Shown piece after piece: positions 8,814 to 18,500 of a stretch of DNA of 64,000 nucleotides. Where the stretch lies: NCBI RefSeq assembly GCF_029910095.1, contig NZ_CP094526.1, positions 2,914,001 through 2,978,000 on the forward strand. The letters run 5' to 3'. Source of the DNA: Bradyrhizobium sp. ISRA464 (GTDB lineage Bacteria > Pseudomonadota > Alphaproteobacteria > Rhizobiales > Xanthobacteraceae). A model generated the notes under the pieces. The model was not told the DNA's origin. It made no database searches and saw only the letters and a list, made by a program, of their open reading frames with translations. A program made the translations under genes and the position numbers. The stretch's first letter is position 1. Each line of letters begins with the position of its first letter.

Positions 8814-9314
8814 ATGATCGATCGCCGTATCCTGCTCGCTTCCGTCGCCAGCCTGCTCAGCATCGCCTCTCTCCGCTGGCTGCGCGCCTCGCCGGCGAAG
8901 GCCGCCGAGAAGTTCGAGGTCGAGAAGACCGACGCCGAGTGGCGTGCGCAACTCACGCCGCAGCAATATGAGATCCTGCGCAATCAGGGCACCGAGCGGC
9001 CGGGATCGAGCCCGCTGCTCAACGAGCATCGCAAGGGCATCTTCGCCTGTGCCGGCTGCGACCTGCCGCTGTTTTCGTCCGACACCAAGTTTGAGAGCGG
9101 CACCGGCTGGCCGAGCTTCTATCAGCCGCTGGAGAATGCGGTCGGCACCACCTCCGACCGCACCTTTGGCATGGTGCGCACCGAAGTGCATTGCCGCCGC
9201 TGCGGCGGCCATCTCGGCCACGTCTTCGACGATGGCCCGAAGCCGACCGGATTGCGCTACTGCATGGATGGCTTTGCGCTGGTGTTTCACCCGGCCACGC
9301 CCTCAGCCACCTGA
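8814..9314 (+). CDS. msrB: Exported peptide-methionine (R)-S-oxide reductase
   Basis: 166 residues. The N-terminal ~35 residues form an export signal with an RR pair and hydrophobic core (MIDRRILLASVASLLSIASL, ending near AKAA), possibly Tat-type, so the enzyme probably repairs oxidised methionine in the periplasm. The MsrB domain keeps both zinc CxxC pairs (FACAGCDLPLF and CRRCGGHLGH) and the catalytic Cys in GLRYCMDGF. In FESGTGWPSF the position often occupied by a recycling Cys is Thr, so regeneration must use another thiol. The ATG at 8814, after TCGGAG, is preferred to the upstream ATG at 8787. Confidence 0.92.
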   Translation: MIDRRILLASVASLLSIASLRWLRASPAKAAEKFEVEKTDAEWRAQLTPQQYEILRNQGTERPGSSPLLNEHRKGIFACAGCDLPLFSSDTKFESGTGWPSFYQPLENAVGTTSDRTFGMVRTEVHCRRCGGHLGHVFDDGPKPTGLRYCMDGFALVFHPATPSAT

Positions 9315-9354
9315 GGCGTCCTTCCCCGGCAATTGTTGCCGGCCCGGCAATTGT

Positions 9355-9384
9355 GCCCCGGTCCAACGATCGGGGCTTTTTTTT
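9355..9384 (+). terminator. Rho-independent terminator after msrB
   Basis: The stem GCCCCG/CGGGGC encloses a 10-nt loop and is followed by eight T residues (9377-9384). It lies 40 bp past the msrB stop. A second perfect hairpin, CCGGCAA-TTG-TTGCCGG, precedes it. Together they insulate msrB from the flagellar operon. Confidence 0.85.
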
Positions 9385-9415
9385 CAAGCGCATGATTTTG
9401 TTACATTTTGTTTCC

Positions 9416-9430
9416 TGGCACGAGGCTTGC
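9416..9430 (+). promoter_or_regulatory. RpoN (sigma-54) promoter of the flgE-flgK-flgL operon
   Basis: TGGCACGAGGCTTGC is an exact match to the -24/-12 consensus TGGCACG-N4-TTGC. The predicted transcription start is near 9442, leaving a leader of about 58 nt before the flgE ATG. In Caulobacter-type systems such hook-gene promoters are activated by FlbD and governed by FliX. FliX is encoded at 27484. Confidence 0.88.
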
Positions 9431-9499
9431 GACATGCTCCGCCGATGCGGCTGATCCTTCAATGACGAGTCGCCGGAATTTGAATTTGGAGAATATGTC

Positions 9500-11308
9500 A
9501 TGGGTATCTTCGGCGCTCTCACCACCGCGGTCGGCGGCCTGCGCGCAGGGTCGTATGCGCTCGAAAACATCTCAGGCAACATCGCCAACTCGCAGACCAC
9601 GGCGTTCAAACGCATCGACACCTCCTTTCTCGATCTCGTCCCGCAGACCGCGCTGACCGCGCAGCTCGCGGGCAGCGTCACCGCGCAGTCCCGCTCCACC
9701 AACACGGTGCAGGGCGACGTGCAGTCGGCGTCGGTCGCGACCTTCATGGCGATCAACGGCAACGGCTTCTTTGCAGTGCAGAAGCCCGGCAGCTTCACTG
9801 ACGGCTCGCCGGTGTTCGACGGCGTCGACCGCTACACCCGCCGCGGCGACTTCCAGCTCAACAAGGACGGCTATCTGGTCAACGGCGCCGGCTATTATCT
9901 GGAGGGCGTGCCGATCGATCCGACCACCGGCAATCCCTCGGGCTCGTCGCCGCAGGTGCTACGGTTCAAGAACGATTTCCTGCCGGCGCAGCAGACCACC
10001 AAGATCGACTACCGCGCCAACCTCGCGTCCTACCCGCTGACGACCAAGCACGACACTTCGGTTCCAGGTTCCGAACTGATCCGGCCGGGCTCGTTCAGCT
10101 CCGGATACAACCCGCTGGTGCTGGGCACGCCCGCGGCGCCCTATACCGATGCCTCGACCACGGGCACGGTCCAGAACAACAAGGCGACGCCCTCAGTGCC
10201 GAACACCGGCAATACCGCGCTGTCGGGCACCGCCGGCACTGATTCGATCAACGCCAACTTCGTTGCCGGTGACACCATCACGGTTGACGGCACGGTCATC
10301 ACCTTCGTCGCGTCAGGCGCCACCGGCAATCAGCTCAACGTCACCGACAACATCTCGACCCTGTTGCAAAAGATCGATTCGATCACCGGCACGGGCACCG
10401 CATCGTCGATCTCGGGCGGCTCGATCACCTTGCATTCGGGTACCTCGGCCGATCTCTCGATCACGAGCTCGAACTCCACCGCCTTCGCCGCGCTCGGCTT
10501 TGCCGGCGGCCAGGCGACCGCAACCCGTGGCGGCGGCGGCACCGTCGGCACCGGCCAGGTCATCGGCAACGACAACTCGACCTTCCTCGACCAAAGCGTC
10601 TCGGGCGGCGCGGTGACGGCCTACGACGTGTCGGGCGCGCCGGTGAATCTGCAGTTCCGCTGGGCCAAGACCGACAGTTCTTCGCTTGGCGCCGGGCATA
10701 CCGATACCTGGAACCTGTTCTACCAGGTCAATCCCAATGCGACGGGCACCCAGGTCGCCTGGCAGAACGTCAACATCAACTTCACCTTCGGGTCGAACGG
10801 TCAGATGTCGCCGCCGATCGCGTCGGTGACGCTCAACAATGCCGTCGTCAACGGCGTGTCGCTCGGCAGCCCGGTGATCAACTTCGGCAGCGGCGGCGTC
10901 ACCCAGTTCGCCGACGCCAACGGCAACGTCCAGGTCAACCAGATCCAGCAGGACGGCTTCCCCGCCGGCCAGCTGCAATCGGTCAGCGTCTCCACCAACG
11001 GCCGCATCGTCGGCAACTACACCAACGGCCGCAACATCGATCTCGCCGAGATCTCGGTTGCGACCTTCAACGGCACCAACTTCCTGAAGCGTATCGACGG
11101 CGGCGCGTTCGAGGCGACCGACGAGTCGGGCGCCGCGCTGTTCGGCAAGGCCGGCACCATCGTCGGTTCCTCGCTCGAAAGCTCGAACACCGACATCGCC
11201 GACGAGTTCACCAAGCTGATCGTCACGCAGCAGGCCTATTCGGCGAACACCAAGGTCATCACCACCACCAACTCGATGGTGCAGGATCTCCTCAACGTGA
11301 TGCGCTGA
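9500..11308 (+). CDS. flgE: Flagellar hook protein FlgE
   Basis: 602 residues. The N-terminus (GIFGALTTAVGGLRAGSYAL, then ISGNIANSQTTAFKR) and the C-terminus (FTKLIVTQQAYSANTKVITT) are the conserved D0 helices of hook and rod proteins. It polymerises into the hook after export by the flagellar type III apparatus. It is longer than the roughly 400-residue enterobacterial protein, partly because residues ~221-337 hold an inserted module (VQNNKATPS through ALGFAGG) also present in FlgL and flagellin of this cluster. The ATG follows GGAGAAT. First gene of an RpoN-driven operon, 44 bp ahead of flgK. Confidence 0.96.
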   Translation: MGIFGALTTAVGGLRAGSYALENISGNIANSQTTAFKRIDTSFLDLVPQTALTAQLAGSVTAQSRSTNTVQGDVQSASVATFMAINGNGFFAVQKPGSFTDGSPVFDGVDRYTRRGDFQLNKDGYLVNGAGYYLEGVPIDPTTGNPSGSSPQVLRFKNDFLPAQQTTKIDYRANLASYPLTTKHDTSVPGSELIRPGSFSSGYNPLVLGTPAAPYTDASTTGTVQNNKATPSVPNTGNTALSGTAGTDSINANFVAGDTITVDGTVITFVASGATGNQLNVTDNISTLLQKIDSITGTGTASSISGGSITLHSGTSADLSITSSNSTAFAALGFAGGQATATRGGGGTVGTGQVIGNDNSTFLDQSVSGGAVTAYDVSGAPVNLQFRWAKTDSSSLGAGHTDTWNLFYQVNPNATGTQVAWQNVNINFTFGSNGQMSPPIASVTLNNAVVNGVSLGSPVINFGSGGVTQFADANGNVQVNQIQQDGFPAGQLQSVSVSTNGRIVGNYTNGRNIDLAEISVATFNGTNFLKRIDGGAFEATDESGAALFGKAGTIVGSSLESSNTDIADEFTKLIVTQQAYSANTKVITTTNSMVQDLLNVMR

Positions 11309-11352
11309 TCGCGGCGATGACGGGCGGCACGAGTAAAGGCGAGTAACAGATC

Positions 11353-13230
11353 ATGGGTTTGAGCCAAGCCCTTTCCACCGCTATGTCGGGCCTGCGCGCC
11401 ACGCAGGCTTCGCTCTCGCTGGTGTCGTCGAACGTCGCCAATTCGGAGACGCCCGGCTATACCAAGAAGACGCTGAACCAGGTCGCCGGCACCACCGGTG
11501 ACTACGGATCGAGCGTTCTGATCAGCGGCGTCAACCGTCAGCTCGACGAGTTTCTGCAGACCCAGCTTCGTACCGAGACATCGGGGGCGTCCTACGCCGA
11601 CATTCGCTCGACCTACCTCGCTAACCTGCAGAGCGTGTACGGCAACCCCGACTCTACCGGCACGATCGAGGATACCTTCAACAAGCTCCTGACCGCGATC
11701 CAGGGCCTGTCGACCAGCCCGGACTCGCAATCGGCGCGGATCGGCGTCGTCAATGCCGCGCAGGCCATGGCGCAGCAGCTCAATGCGACCTCGCAGGGGA
11801 TCCAGACGCTGCGCGCCAACGCCGAAGCCGGCATCAACGACTCGGTCAATACGGCCAACAACGCCCTGACGCAGATCGCCCGTATCAACGTTCAGCTGCA
11901 GGCCGGCGGCCAGACCGACGCATCGACCGCGGCACTGCTCGATCAGCGCGACCAGTACATCACGCAGCTCTCGCAGCTGATGGACATCCGCACGGTCACC
12001 AACAGCCAGAACCAGGTGACCGTGTTCACCAATTCCGGCGTGCAGCTGGTCGGTACCGAGGCGGCGCAGCTCAGCTTCAACGCGCAGGGCACGATGACGC
12101 CCAACGCGCTGTACAATTCCGATCCGACCAAGAGCACGGTCGGCACCATCAGCATCACGTTCCCGCATGGCGGCAGCTACGACCTGGTGTCGACCAACTC
12201 GATCCGCTCCGGCAAGATTGCCGCCTATCTCGAGTTGCGCGACAACACGCTGGTGAAAGCGCAGGCGCAGATCGACCAGTTCGCGGCCTCGATGGCGAGC
12301 GCGCTGTCGGACAAGACGACCGCGGGCACCGCGGCGTCGGCGGGGGCGCAGTCCGGCTACGACCTCGATCTCTCGGGGCTGCAGAGCGGCAACGTCATCC
12401 ACGTCTCCTACAAGGACAACACCACCGGCGCCACGCACAACCTCTCGATCGTCCGCGTCGACGATCCGAGCGTGCTGCCGCTGAGCAACACCGCGACCGT
12501 CGATCCAAACGACGAGGTGCTTGGGATCGATTTCTCCGGCGGCATGAGCTCGGTGCTGTCGCAGCTCAACGGGGCGCTCGGCGCGACTGCGGGGCTGCAG
12601 TTTTCCAATCCATCCGGATCGACCCTGCGCGTGCTCGACGACGGCGCCGCCAACCGTTCGGATGTGACGGCGGCATCCGTCACCACGACGGTGACCTCGC
12701 TCACATCGGGCGATCCGCAGCTTCCGCTGTTCACCGACAATGGCGCGCCCTATACCGGCGCGATCACCGGGAGCGGCTCGCAGATGACCGGTCTTGCCGC
12801 CCGCATCAGCGTCAACAGCTCTCTCGTCGGGGATCCCTCGCGCACCGTCGTGTTCTCGACCAATCCGCCGACCGCGGCCGGCGACACCACGCGCGCCAAC
12901 TTGCTGCTGTCGCAGTTGTCGATGGCGTCCTACAGCTATTCGCCGCAGACCGGCCTCGGCACCAATAGTGCGCCGCTCACCGGCACGCTGGTGAGCTTCG
13001 CGAGGCAGTTCATCAGCCAGCAGGGCGAGGCGGCGACGGCTGCCAAGCAGCTATCGGACGGGCAGGACGTGGTGCTCAATACGTTGCAGAGCAAGATGAA
13101 CGCGACATCGGGCGTCAACATCGACGACGAGATGGCGCACCTGCTGGCGCTGCAAAATGCCTATTCCGCCAACGCGCGCGTGATGTCGTCCATCAAGCAG
13201 ATGTACGACACGCTGATGCAGGCCATGTGA
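11353..13230 (+). CDS. flgK: Hook-associated protein 1, FlgK
   Basis: 625 residues. It begins GLSQALSTAMSGLRATQASL with SSNVANSETPGYTKK, the FlgK version of the axial-protein N-terminus. It ends MAHLLALQNAYSANARVMSS, a typical coiled C-terminus. It forms the first hook-filament junction ring. Unlike FlgE and FlgL it lacks the shared insert. It lies 44 bp after flgE and 7 bp before flgL, so the three are one transcription unit. Confidence 0.96.
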   Translation: MGLSQALSTAMSGLRATQASLSLVSSNVANSETPGYTKKTLNQVAGTTGDYGSSVLISGVNRQLDEFLQTQLRTETSGASYADIRSTYLANLQSVYGNPDSTGTIEDTFNKLLTAIQGLSTSPDSQSARIGVVNAAQAMAQQLNATSQGIQTLRANAEAGINDSVNTANNALTQIARINVQLQAGGQTDASTAALLDQRDQYITQLSQLMDIRTVTNSQNQVTVFTNSGVQLVGTEAAQLSFNAQGTMTPNALYNSDPTKSTVGTISITFPHGGSYDLVSTNSIRSGKIAAYLELRDNTLVKAQAQIDQFAASMASALSDKTTAGTAASAGAQSGYDLDLSGLQSGNVIHVSYKDNTTGATHNLSIVRVDDPSVLPLSNTATVDPNDEVLGIDFSGGMSSVLSQLNGALGATAGLQFSNPSGSTLRVLDDGAANRSDVTAASVTTTVTSLTSGDPQLPLFTDNGAPYTGAITGSGSQMTGLAARISVNSSLVGDPSRTVVFSTNPPTAAGDTTRANLLLSQLSMASYSYSPQTGLGTNSAPLTGTLVSFARQFISQQGEAATAAKQLSDGQDVVLNTLQSKMNATSGVNIDDEMAHLLALQNAYSANARVMSSIKQMYDTLMQAM

Positions 13231-13237
13231 GGACTCG

Positions 13238-15118
13238 ATGTCGATCGACGGCGTTAGCGGCAGGACCTCCTATATCGGGGCGACCATCCTCAATCTGCGC
13301 AGCCAGCTCAACGATCTGACGACGCAGCTCGCGACCGGCAGGGTCTCGACGACCTATGCAGGGCAGGGGCCGGACCGCGGCTTCGCGCTGAGCCTGCGGG
13401 CGCAGATCAGCAGCATCAGCGCATTCTCCGACACCGCGTCCAACCTCAATACGCGCCTGGGCGTCGCCAATCTCGCCTTGCAGGGGCTGAGCGACATCGG
13501 CACCCAGGTGAAGAGCGCATCGACGACGGCGACGCTGACCCTTAACGACAAGGGTCAGACATCGGGCCAGATCACGGCGCAGGCCGCTTTCTCCAATGCG
13601 GTCGCGATGCTGAACAGCCAGTCGGGTGACCGCTATCTGTTTTCCGGCCGCGCCATGGATACGCCGGCTACCGTGCCTGCCGACACCATGCTGAACGGCA
13701 CCGCGACGCAGGCCGGCCTCACGCAGCTGATCAACGAGCGCAAGCAGGCCGATCAGGGCACCAACAATATGGGCCGCCTGACCGTGTCGTCGCCGCCGGC
13801 GACCACGACCGTGACCAGCGTCGCCGAGGACGGCTCGGCCTTCGGTCTGAAGCTGCTGTCGGTGCAGTCGTCGCTGACCGGCGCCAACGTGACGCAGCCG
13901 ACCGGTGCGCCGCGCGCGGCCTCGGTCGATCTCGGCGCGGTCAATCCGAATGAAGGCGATACAATCAAGTTCAACTTCACGCTGCCCGACGGCACGACCG
14001 AAGCGATCGAATTGACGGCGACCAAGACGAACCCGCCGCCGTCAGGCTCGTTCCTGATCGGCGCCGATACCGCGGCGACGACGGCCAATCTGCAGTCGAC
14101 GCTGACGTCGTCCATCAAGACGTTAAGCGACACGTCGCTGGTCGCCGCGTCGGCCATTGCGGCGTCGAACAATTTCTTCAATCCAGTGGCGACGGTGTCC
14201 GGCAGCGCGGTCAACAACCAGGCCACGCCGCCTGCGCCGATCACCGGGGCGACGGCCCTGTCGGGCGCGGCAGGCACGGACTCGCTGGCCCCGAGCTTCG
14301 CGGCCGGCGACACCATCACGGTGAACGGCACGCCGATCACCTTCGTGGCCTCGGGCGCGACCGGCAATCAGGTCAATATCACCGACAGTGTCCAGACGCT
14401 GATGGCGAAGATCGACCAGATCACCGGCACCAAGAACCCGTCGACCATCAGCAATGGTGCGATCACGCTGCACGGCGCCGACGGTGCGAACCTGTCGATT
14501 TCGAGCTCCAATCCGGCGGCGTTCGGCGCACTCGGCATCGCCAACAACACGACCGCTGCTCCGGCGCCGCTGCGGGTCGGCGGCCCGCCCTTCAACACCG
14601 CGACCGGCCTGGTGGCGGGAACGCCTGCAAACACCGTGTATTGGTACACCGGCGAGAGCGGAACGGATTCGGCGCGCGGCACCGCGGTCGCGCAGGTCGA
14701 CCAATCGATCACGGTGCAGTACGGCGCGCGCGCCAACGAGCAGGCGTTCCGCTATCTGCTGCAGAACGTCGCGGTGTATGCGGCGGTCACGACCAACGCC
14801 AGCAATCCGAATGCAAGCGCGCAGGTGACGGCGCTGGCGCAACGCGTGACGGCGAACCTCGCTCCGCAGAACGGGCAGCAGCAGATCCAGGACGTTCAGG
14901 CCGAGTTCGCTGGCGCGCAGTCGGCGACCAAGGCAGCGACGGATCGCCAGACCCAGCTCAAGGGAATGGCGCAGACGATGCTCGACTCGATCGAGGGCGT
15001 GAACCAGGACGAGGTCGCGACCAAGATCCTGGCCCTTCAGACCAGTCTACAGGCGTCGTACCAGACCACGTCGATGCTGTATCAGACGACGCTGCTGAAA
15101 TATCTGCCGATTGGCTGA
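13238..15118 (+). CDS. flgL: Hook-associated protein 3, FlgL (enlarged)
   Basis: 626 residues, about twice the enterobacterial FlgL. The N-terminus (IGATILNLRSQLNDLTTQLA) and C-terminus (NQDEVATKILALQTSLQASY) are flagellin-like coiled segments that form the junction with the filament. Residues ~321-437 (SAVNNQATPPAP to ALGIANN) are the module shared with FlgE and flagellin; the FlgE and FlgL copies are strikingly similar even in DNA. Last gene of the operon, followed at 28 bp by an inverted repeat and a hairpin. Confidence 0.93.
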   Translation: MSIDGVSGRTSYIGATILNLRSQLNDLTTQLATGRVSTTYAGQGPDRGFALSLRAQISSISAFSDTASNLNTRLGVANLALQGLSDIGTQVKSASTTATLTLNDKGQTSGQITAQAAFSNAVAMLNSQSGDRYLFSGRAMDTPATVPADTMLNGTATQAGLTQLINERKQADQGTNNMGRLTVSSPPATTTVTSVAEDGSAFGLKLLSVQSSLTGANVTQPTGAPRAASVDLGAVNPNEGDTIKFNFTLPDGTTEAIELTATKTNPPPSGSFLIGADTAATTANLQSTLTSSIKTLSDTSLVAASAIAASNNFFNPVATVSGSAVNNQATPPAPITGATALSGAAGTDSLAPSFAAGDTITVNGTPITFVASGATGNQVNITDSVQTLMAKIDQITGTKNPSTISNGAITLHGADGANLSISSSNPAAFGALGIANNTTAAPAPLRVGGPPFNTATGLVAGTPANTVYWYTGESGTDSARGTAVAQVDQSITVQYGARANEQAFRYLLQNVAVYAAVTTNASNPNASAQVTALAQRVTANLAPQNGQQQIQDVQAEFAGAQSATKAATDRQTQLKGMAQTMLDSIEGVNQDEVATKILALQTSLQASYQTTSMLYQTTLLKYLPIG

Positions 15119-15145
15119 CCGCGCGGCTTCAATTTTGCAACCATG

Positions 15146-15189
15146 AAAAAAGGCCTCCTCGCGGACCAGCCCCTAGCTTAAATGTGGAA
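15146..15189. repeat. Left 44-bp inverted repeat bounding the 6-kb island
   Basis: A 44-bp block starting AAAAAAGGCCTCC and ending TTAAATGTGGAA. Its reverse complement recurs at 21221-21264 with 40 of 44 positions identical (hand alignment; differences at block positions 14, 17, 28 and 37). It begins 28 bp after the flgL stop. It can be read as a terminator for minus-strand transcription (hairpin then T-run) or as a terminal repeat of a mobile segment. Confidence 0.75.
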
Positions 15190-15219
15190 TCGCCAAAATG
15201 GCGATTCCACATGGCTTTT
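15182..15219 (+). terminator. Strong hairpin with T-run after flgL
   Basis: ATGTGGAATCGCC (15182-15194) and GGCGATTCCACAT (15200-15212) form a perfect 13-bp stem with a 5-nt loop (AAAAT). GGCTTTTTGA follows, a short T-run on the plus strand. It fits termination of flgEKL transcription. The stem overlaps the right end of the 44-bp repeat, so it may have arisen with the island. The rest of 15220-15536 shows no gene. Confidence 0.65.
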
Positions 15220-15536
15220 TGAACAACCCGACAAACGCCTCGTCGACGCTCAGTCGCATTAAAATCGGTATCGGGAAGGCGTGAATTGCGCCCTTGGCCG
15301 TCAGTCGTACCGGCCAACCGACAACGCCCCGTGGCCATGGCCTCAGAATTTACGTCCGCTTTTGGGGGCATAAAGGACTTGACCGGCTTCGGTGCTGTCG
15401 CGACCCGGTCGCGAATGACCCCAAACTGACATAGCTTGGCAGTTCGGCGCCTCGTCGACAGATGTGCCTTCGCAGGCTTCTTCAATGTGCTATTCTCCAA
15501 AGCGCGGTTCTGATCGCATATGCCATAAGGTATACC

Positions 15537-18500
15537 ATGACAGGTATTGCAGAGTGGCTAGCATCGATCGGTTTGGGTGAATACGCCCAGCGTTTCGCCG
15601 AGAACGCCATCGACCTCTCGGTCCTCAGAGACCTCACCGAACAGGACCTCAAGGACCTTGGCGTCCTGCTTGGGCACCGGCGCAAGATACTGCGCGCGAT
15701 CGCAGAACTTAAGGGTGATGTCCTTGCGTCAGCTCAAACCGGGGCGAAACCAGCGCCACGGGACAGCGCCGAGCGGCGCCAACTCACGGTCATGTTTTGC
15801 GATCTGGTGGGCTCGTCGGCGCTTTCGGCCCGACTGGATCCGGAGGAGTTGCGCTCGGTAATCGGCGCCTATCACGCCTGCATCGCGGAGGTCATTGTTC
15901 GGAATGAGGGCGTCATCGCGCGGTACATGGGGGATGGCGTTCTTGCCTATTTCGGCTATCCGCAGGCGCACGAGGACGATGCCGAGCAGGCGACACGCGC
16001 GGGGCTGGCACTGGTCGATGCCGTAGCCAACCTCCAGACAGATGTTGGCACCAAGCTACAGGTCCGCGTTGGCATCGCCACCGGCTTGGTAGTCGTGGGC
16101 GATCTGACCGGCGAAGGCGCCGCCAAGGAGCAGGCGGTCATTGGTGAGACGCCGAACCTGGCTGCTCGCCTGCAGCAGTTCGCCGAGCCCGGTATGGTGC
16201 TGATCTCCGAGAGTACGCACCAGCTCACCGATGGATATTTCGAATTCCGCTATCTCGGCTCTTTCGCGCTCAAAGGATGGGCGGAGCCAATACCTGCCTG
16301 GCACGTGCTCGGAATAAGCGGAGTGCAAAGCCGCTTCGAGGCGCAGCACAAGACTCGATTGACACCGCTAATCGGGCGTGACGAGGAGATCGAGTTGCTG
16401 TCGCGGCGCTGGCAGCATGCCGCGTCAGGGGATGGCTGTGTAGTGGTTCTAAATGGAGAGCCGGGCATCGGTAAGTCGCACATCGCGCTGGCGCTTCAAG
16501 AGCGGCTCAAAGCCGAACCATATATTGCGGTACGCCATTTTTGCTCGGCGCACCACACCAACAGTGCGCTGTATCCATTCATCGCCAACCTCGAACATGC
16601 TGCCCGGTTCGAACGAGGCGAGACGCCGACGGAGAAGTTTGCCAAGCTTGAGGCTCTGCTGTTGCGGTCAGGCGCTGACGCAGACGCTGTGGTGCCGGCT
16701 CTGGCCAACCTTCTATCGCTGCCGGTCAGCGACCGCTACCGCCTGCCCGAGCTGAGTCCGCAGAAGCGCAAGGAGATGACGCTGGCGGCGTTCTTGGCTC
16801 AGCTCGGCGCATTGGCGGCGCGGCAGCCAGTGTTGATCATCTTTGAGGATGCCCATTGGGCGGATCCGACTTCGCTGGAGCTGCTCACGGTTACACTGGA
16901 AAAGGTGCCGCGACTTCCGGTGCTGTTGCTCATCACCGCGAGACCGGAGTTCACGCCGCCCTGGCCTGGTCATGCACATGTGACGACGGTCTCGCTCACA
17001 CGGCTGAACCGGCGCAACGGTGCGGCATTGGTCGAGCGCGTCACGGCCGGCAAGACGCTCCCGGAGGAGGTAATGGACCAAATCCTCGCCCGTACCGATG
17101 GCGTGCCCTTGTTCGTGGAGGAACTGACGAAGGCCGTGCTCGAAACCGGGCTGTTGCAGGAGCGGGACGACCATTACATGCTCAGCCGTCCGCTACCCTC
17201 GATGGCGATTCCAACGACATTGAGCGCATCGCTGATGGCCAGACTCGATCGTTTGGCTCCGGTGAAGGAAGTGGCTCAGATCGGCGCCGTTCTGGGGCGG
17301 GAGTTCTCCTACGAAACGCTGAGCGCCGTTGCCGAGATGCCAAGGCAGAGGCTTGAGGAGGCGCTTGCCCAGTTGGTTCGAGCGGAGTTGATATTCTGCC
17401 GGGGCGAGATACCCCGAGCGGTCTATACCTTCAAGCATGCGCTCGTGCGGGACGCTGCCGAATCGGGACTTCTGAAGAGCCGACGCACAGCGCTGCATGC
17501 CACCATCGCAGACGTCTTCGAGCAACGGTTCCCGGAAATTGTGGAGGCTCAACCCGAGACTGTGGCGCTCCACCTTACGGAGGCGGGACTGTTCGAAAAG
17601 GCAGCGGAATATTGGCTCCAGGCAGGCAAGAAGGCGGCCATGCGCTCCGCCAATCTCGAGGCGATCGCACACTTGTGGAAAGGCATCGAGGCCTCGGCCC
17701 ATTTGGCCGACGGCGCACTGAAGGACAGGCTGGAGCTTGATTTCCAATTCGCGCTGGGACCATGCCTGATCGCTACCCAGGGGCCGGCCTCGCCCCGAGC
17801 GGTAGCGACCTTCGCTCGTGCGCGCGAGCTGTGCCAGCGCCTTGGAGATCCCCCCGAGCAACTACAGATCATGTTTTGGTTGACCACCGCGAGCGTCGTT
17901 CGTGGTGAGTTGCCGGTCGCCGAGGAAATGATCTCGGCGCTGCTCGATCTCGCGGAGACGCGCGGCGATCGACCAGCGTTGCTCAACGCGATGCGTGGGC
18001 AAGGGATGATTCGCCTTTTCATGGGACATCTCAAAGGCGCCCACGAAGTGGTCGAACGGGCCTTCGAAGCGTTCGAGGCGAGCAGCGAGCAGGACAGATT
18101 GGCGGCGCGTGCCGCCGGCCAGGATGCGGGCGTGGCCGATCTTGCCCTGATGTCATGGGCGCTCTGGCTGCTGGGCCGCGCCGATACGGCAATCGCTCGT
18201 CTGGATGCCGCCATTCAGCGTGCCGACGCCATCAGTCATCCGCATTCGCAGGCCTATGGATGCTATTATGCGTCCATTCTCCACGCTCTTCGGGGCGAGT
18301 TCCCGACTGCACACCGCTATGCGGAACGCTGTCTCACCTTGTCGGAAGAGCACGGATTCCGGCAATGGCGAGGATTGGCGCGCGCCGTCCGGGGGATAAG
18401 TGCCACCGTTCTTGATCCTTCGTCCGCAGCGCTCGCGGAAATCCAGGCTGCGCTGAACGAATATCGCGGCGCGGGCTATCAGCTCGGCATCACAGCACTG

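Noticed and set aside
11236..12438. 400-codon open frame antisense to flgK
   Set aside because: Its Arg/Gly/Asp-rich composition is that of a GC-rich shadow frame; flgK on the other strand is certain.
15182..15212. Perfect 13-bp inverted repeat considered as a CRISPR repeat or IS end
   Set aside because: Single copy with a 5-nt loop and a following T-run; a terminator-type hairpin explains it better.
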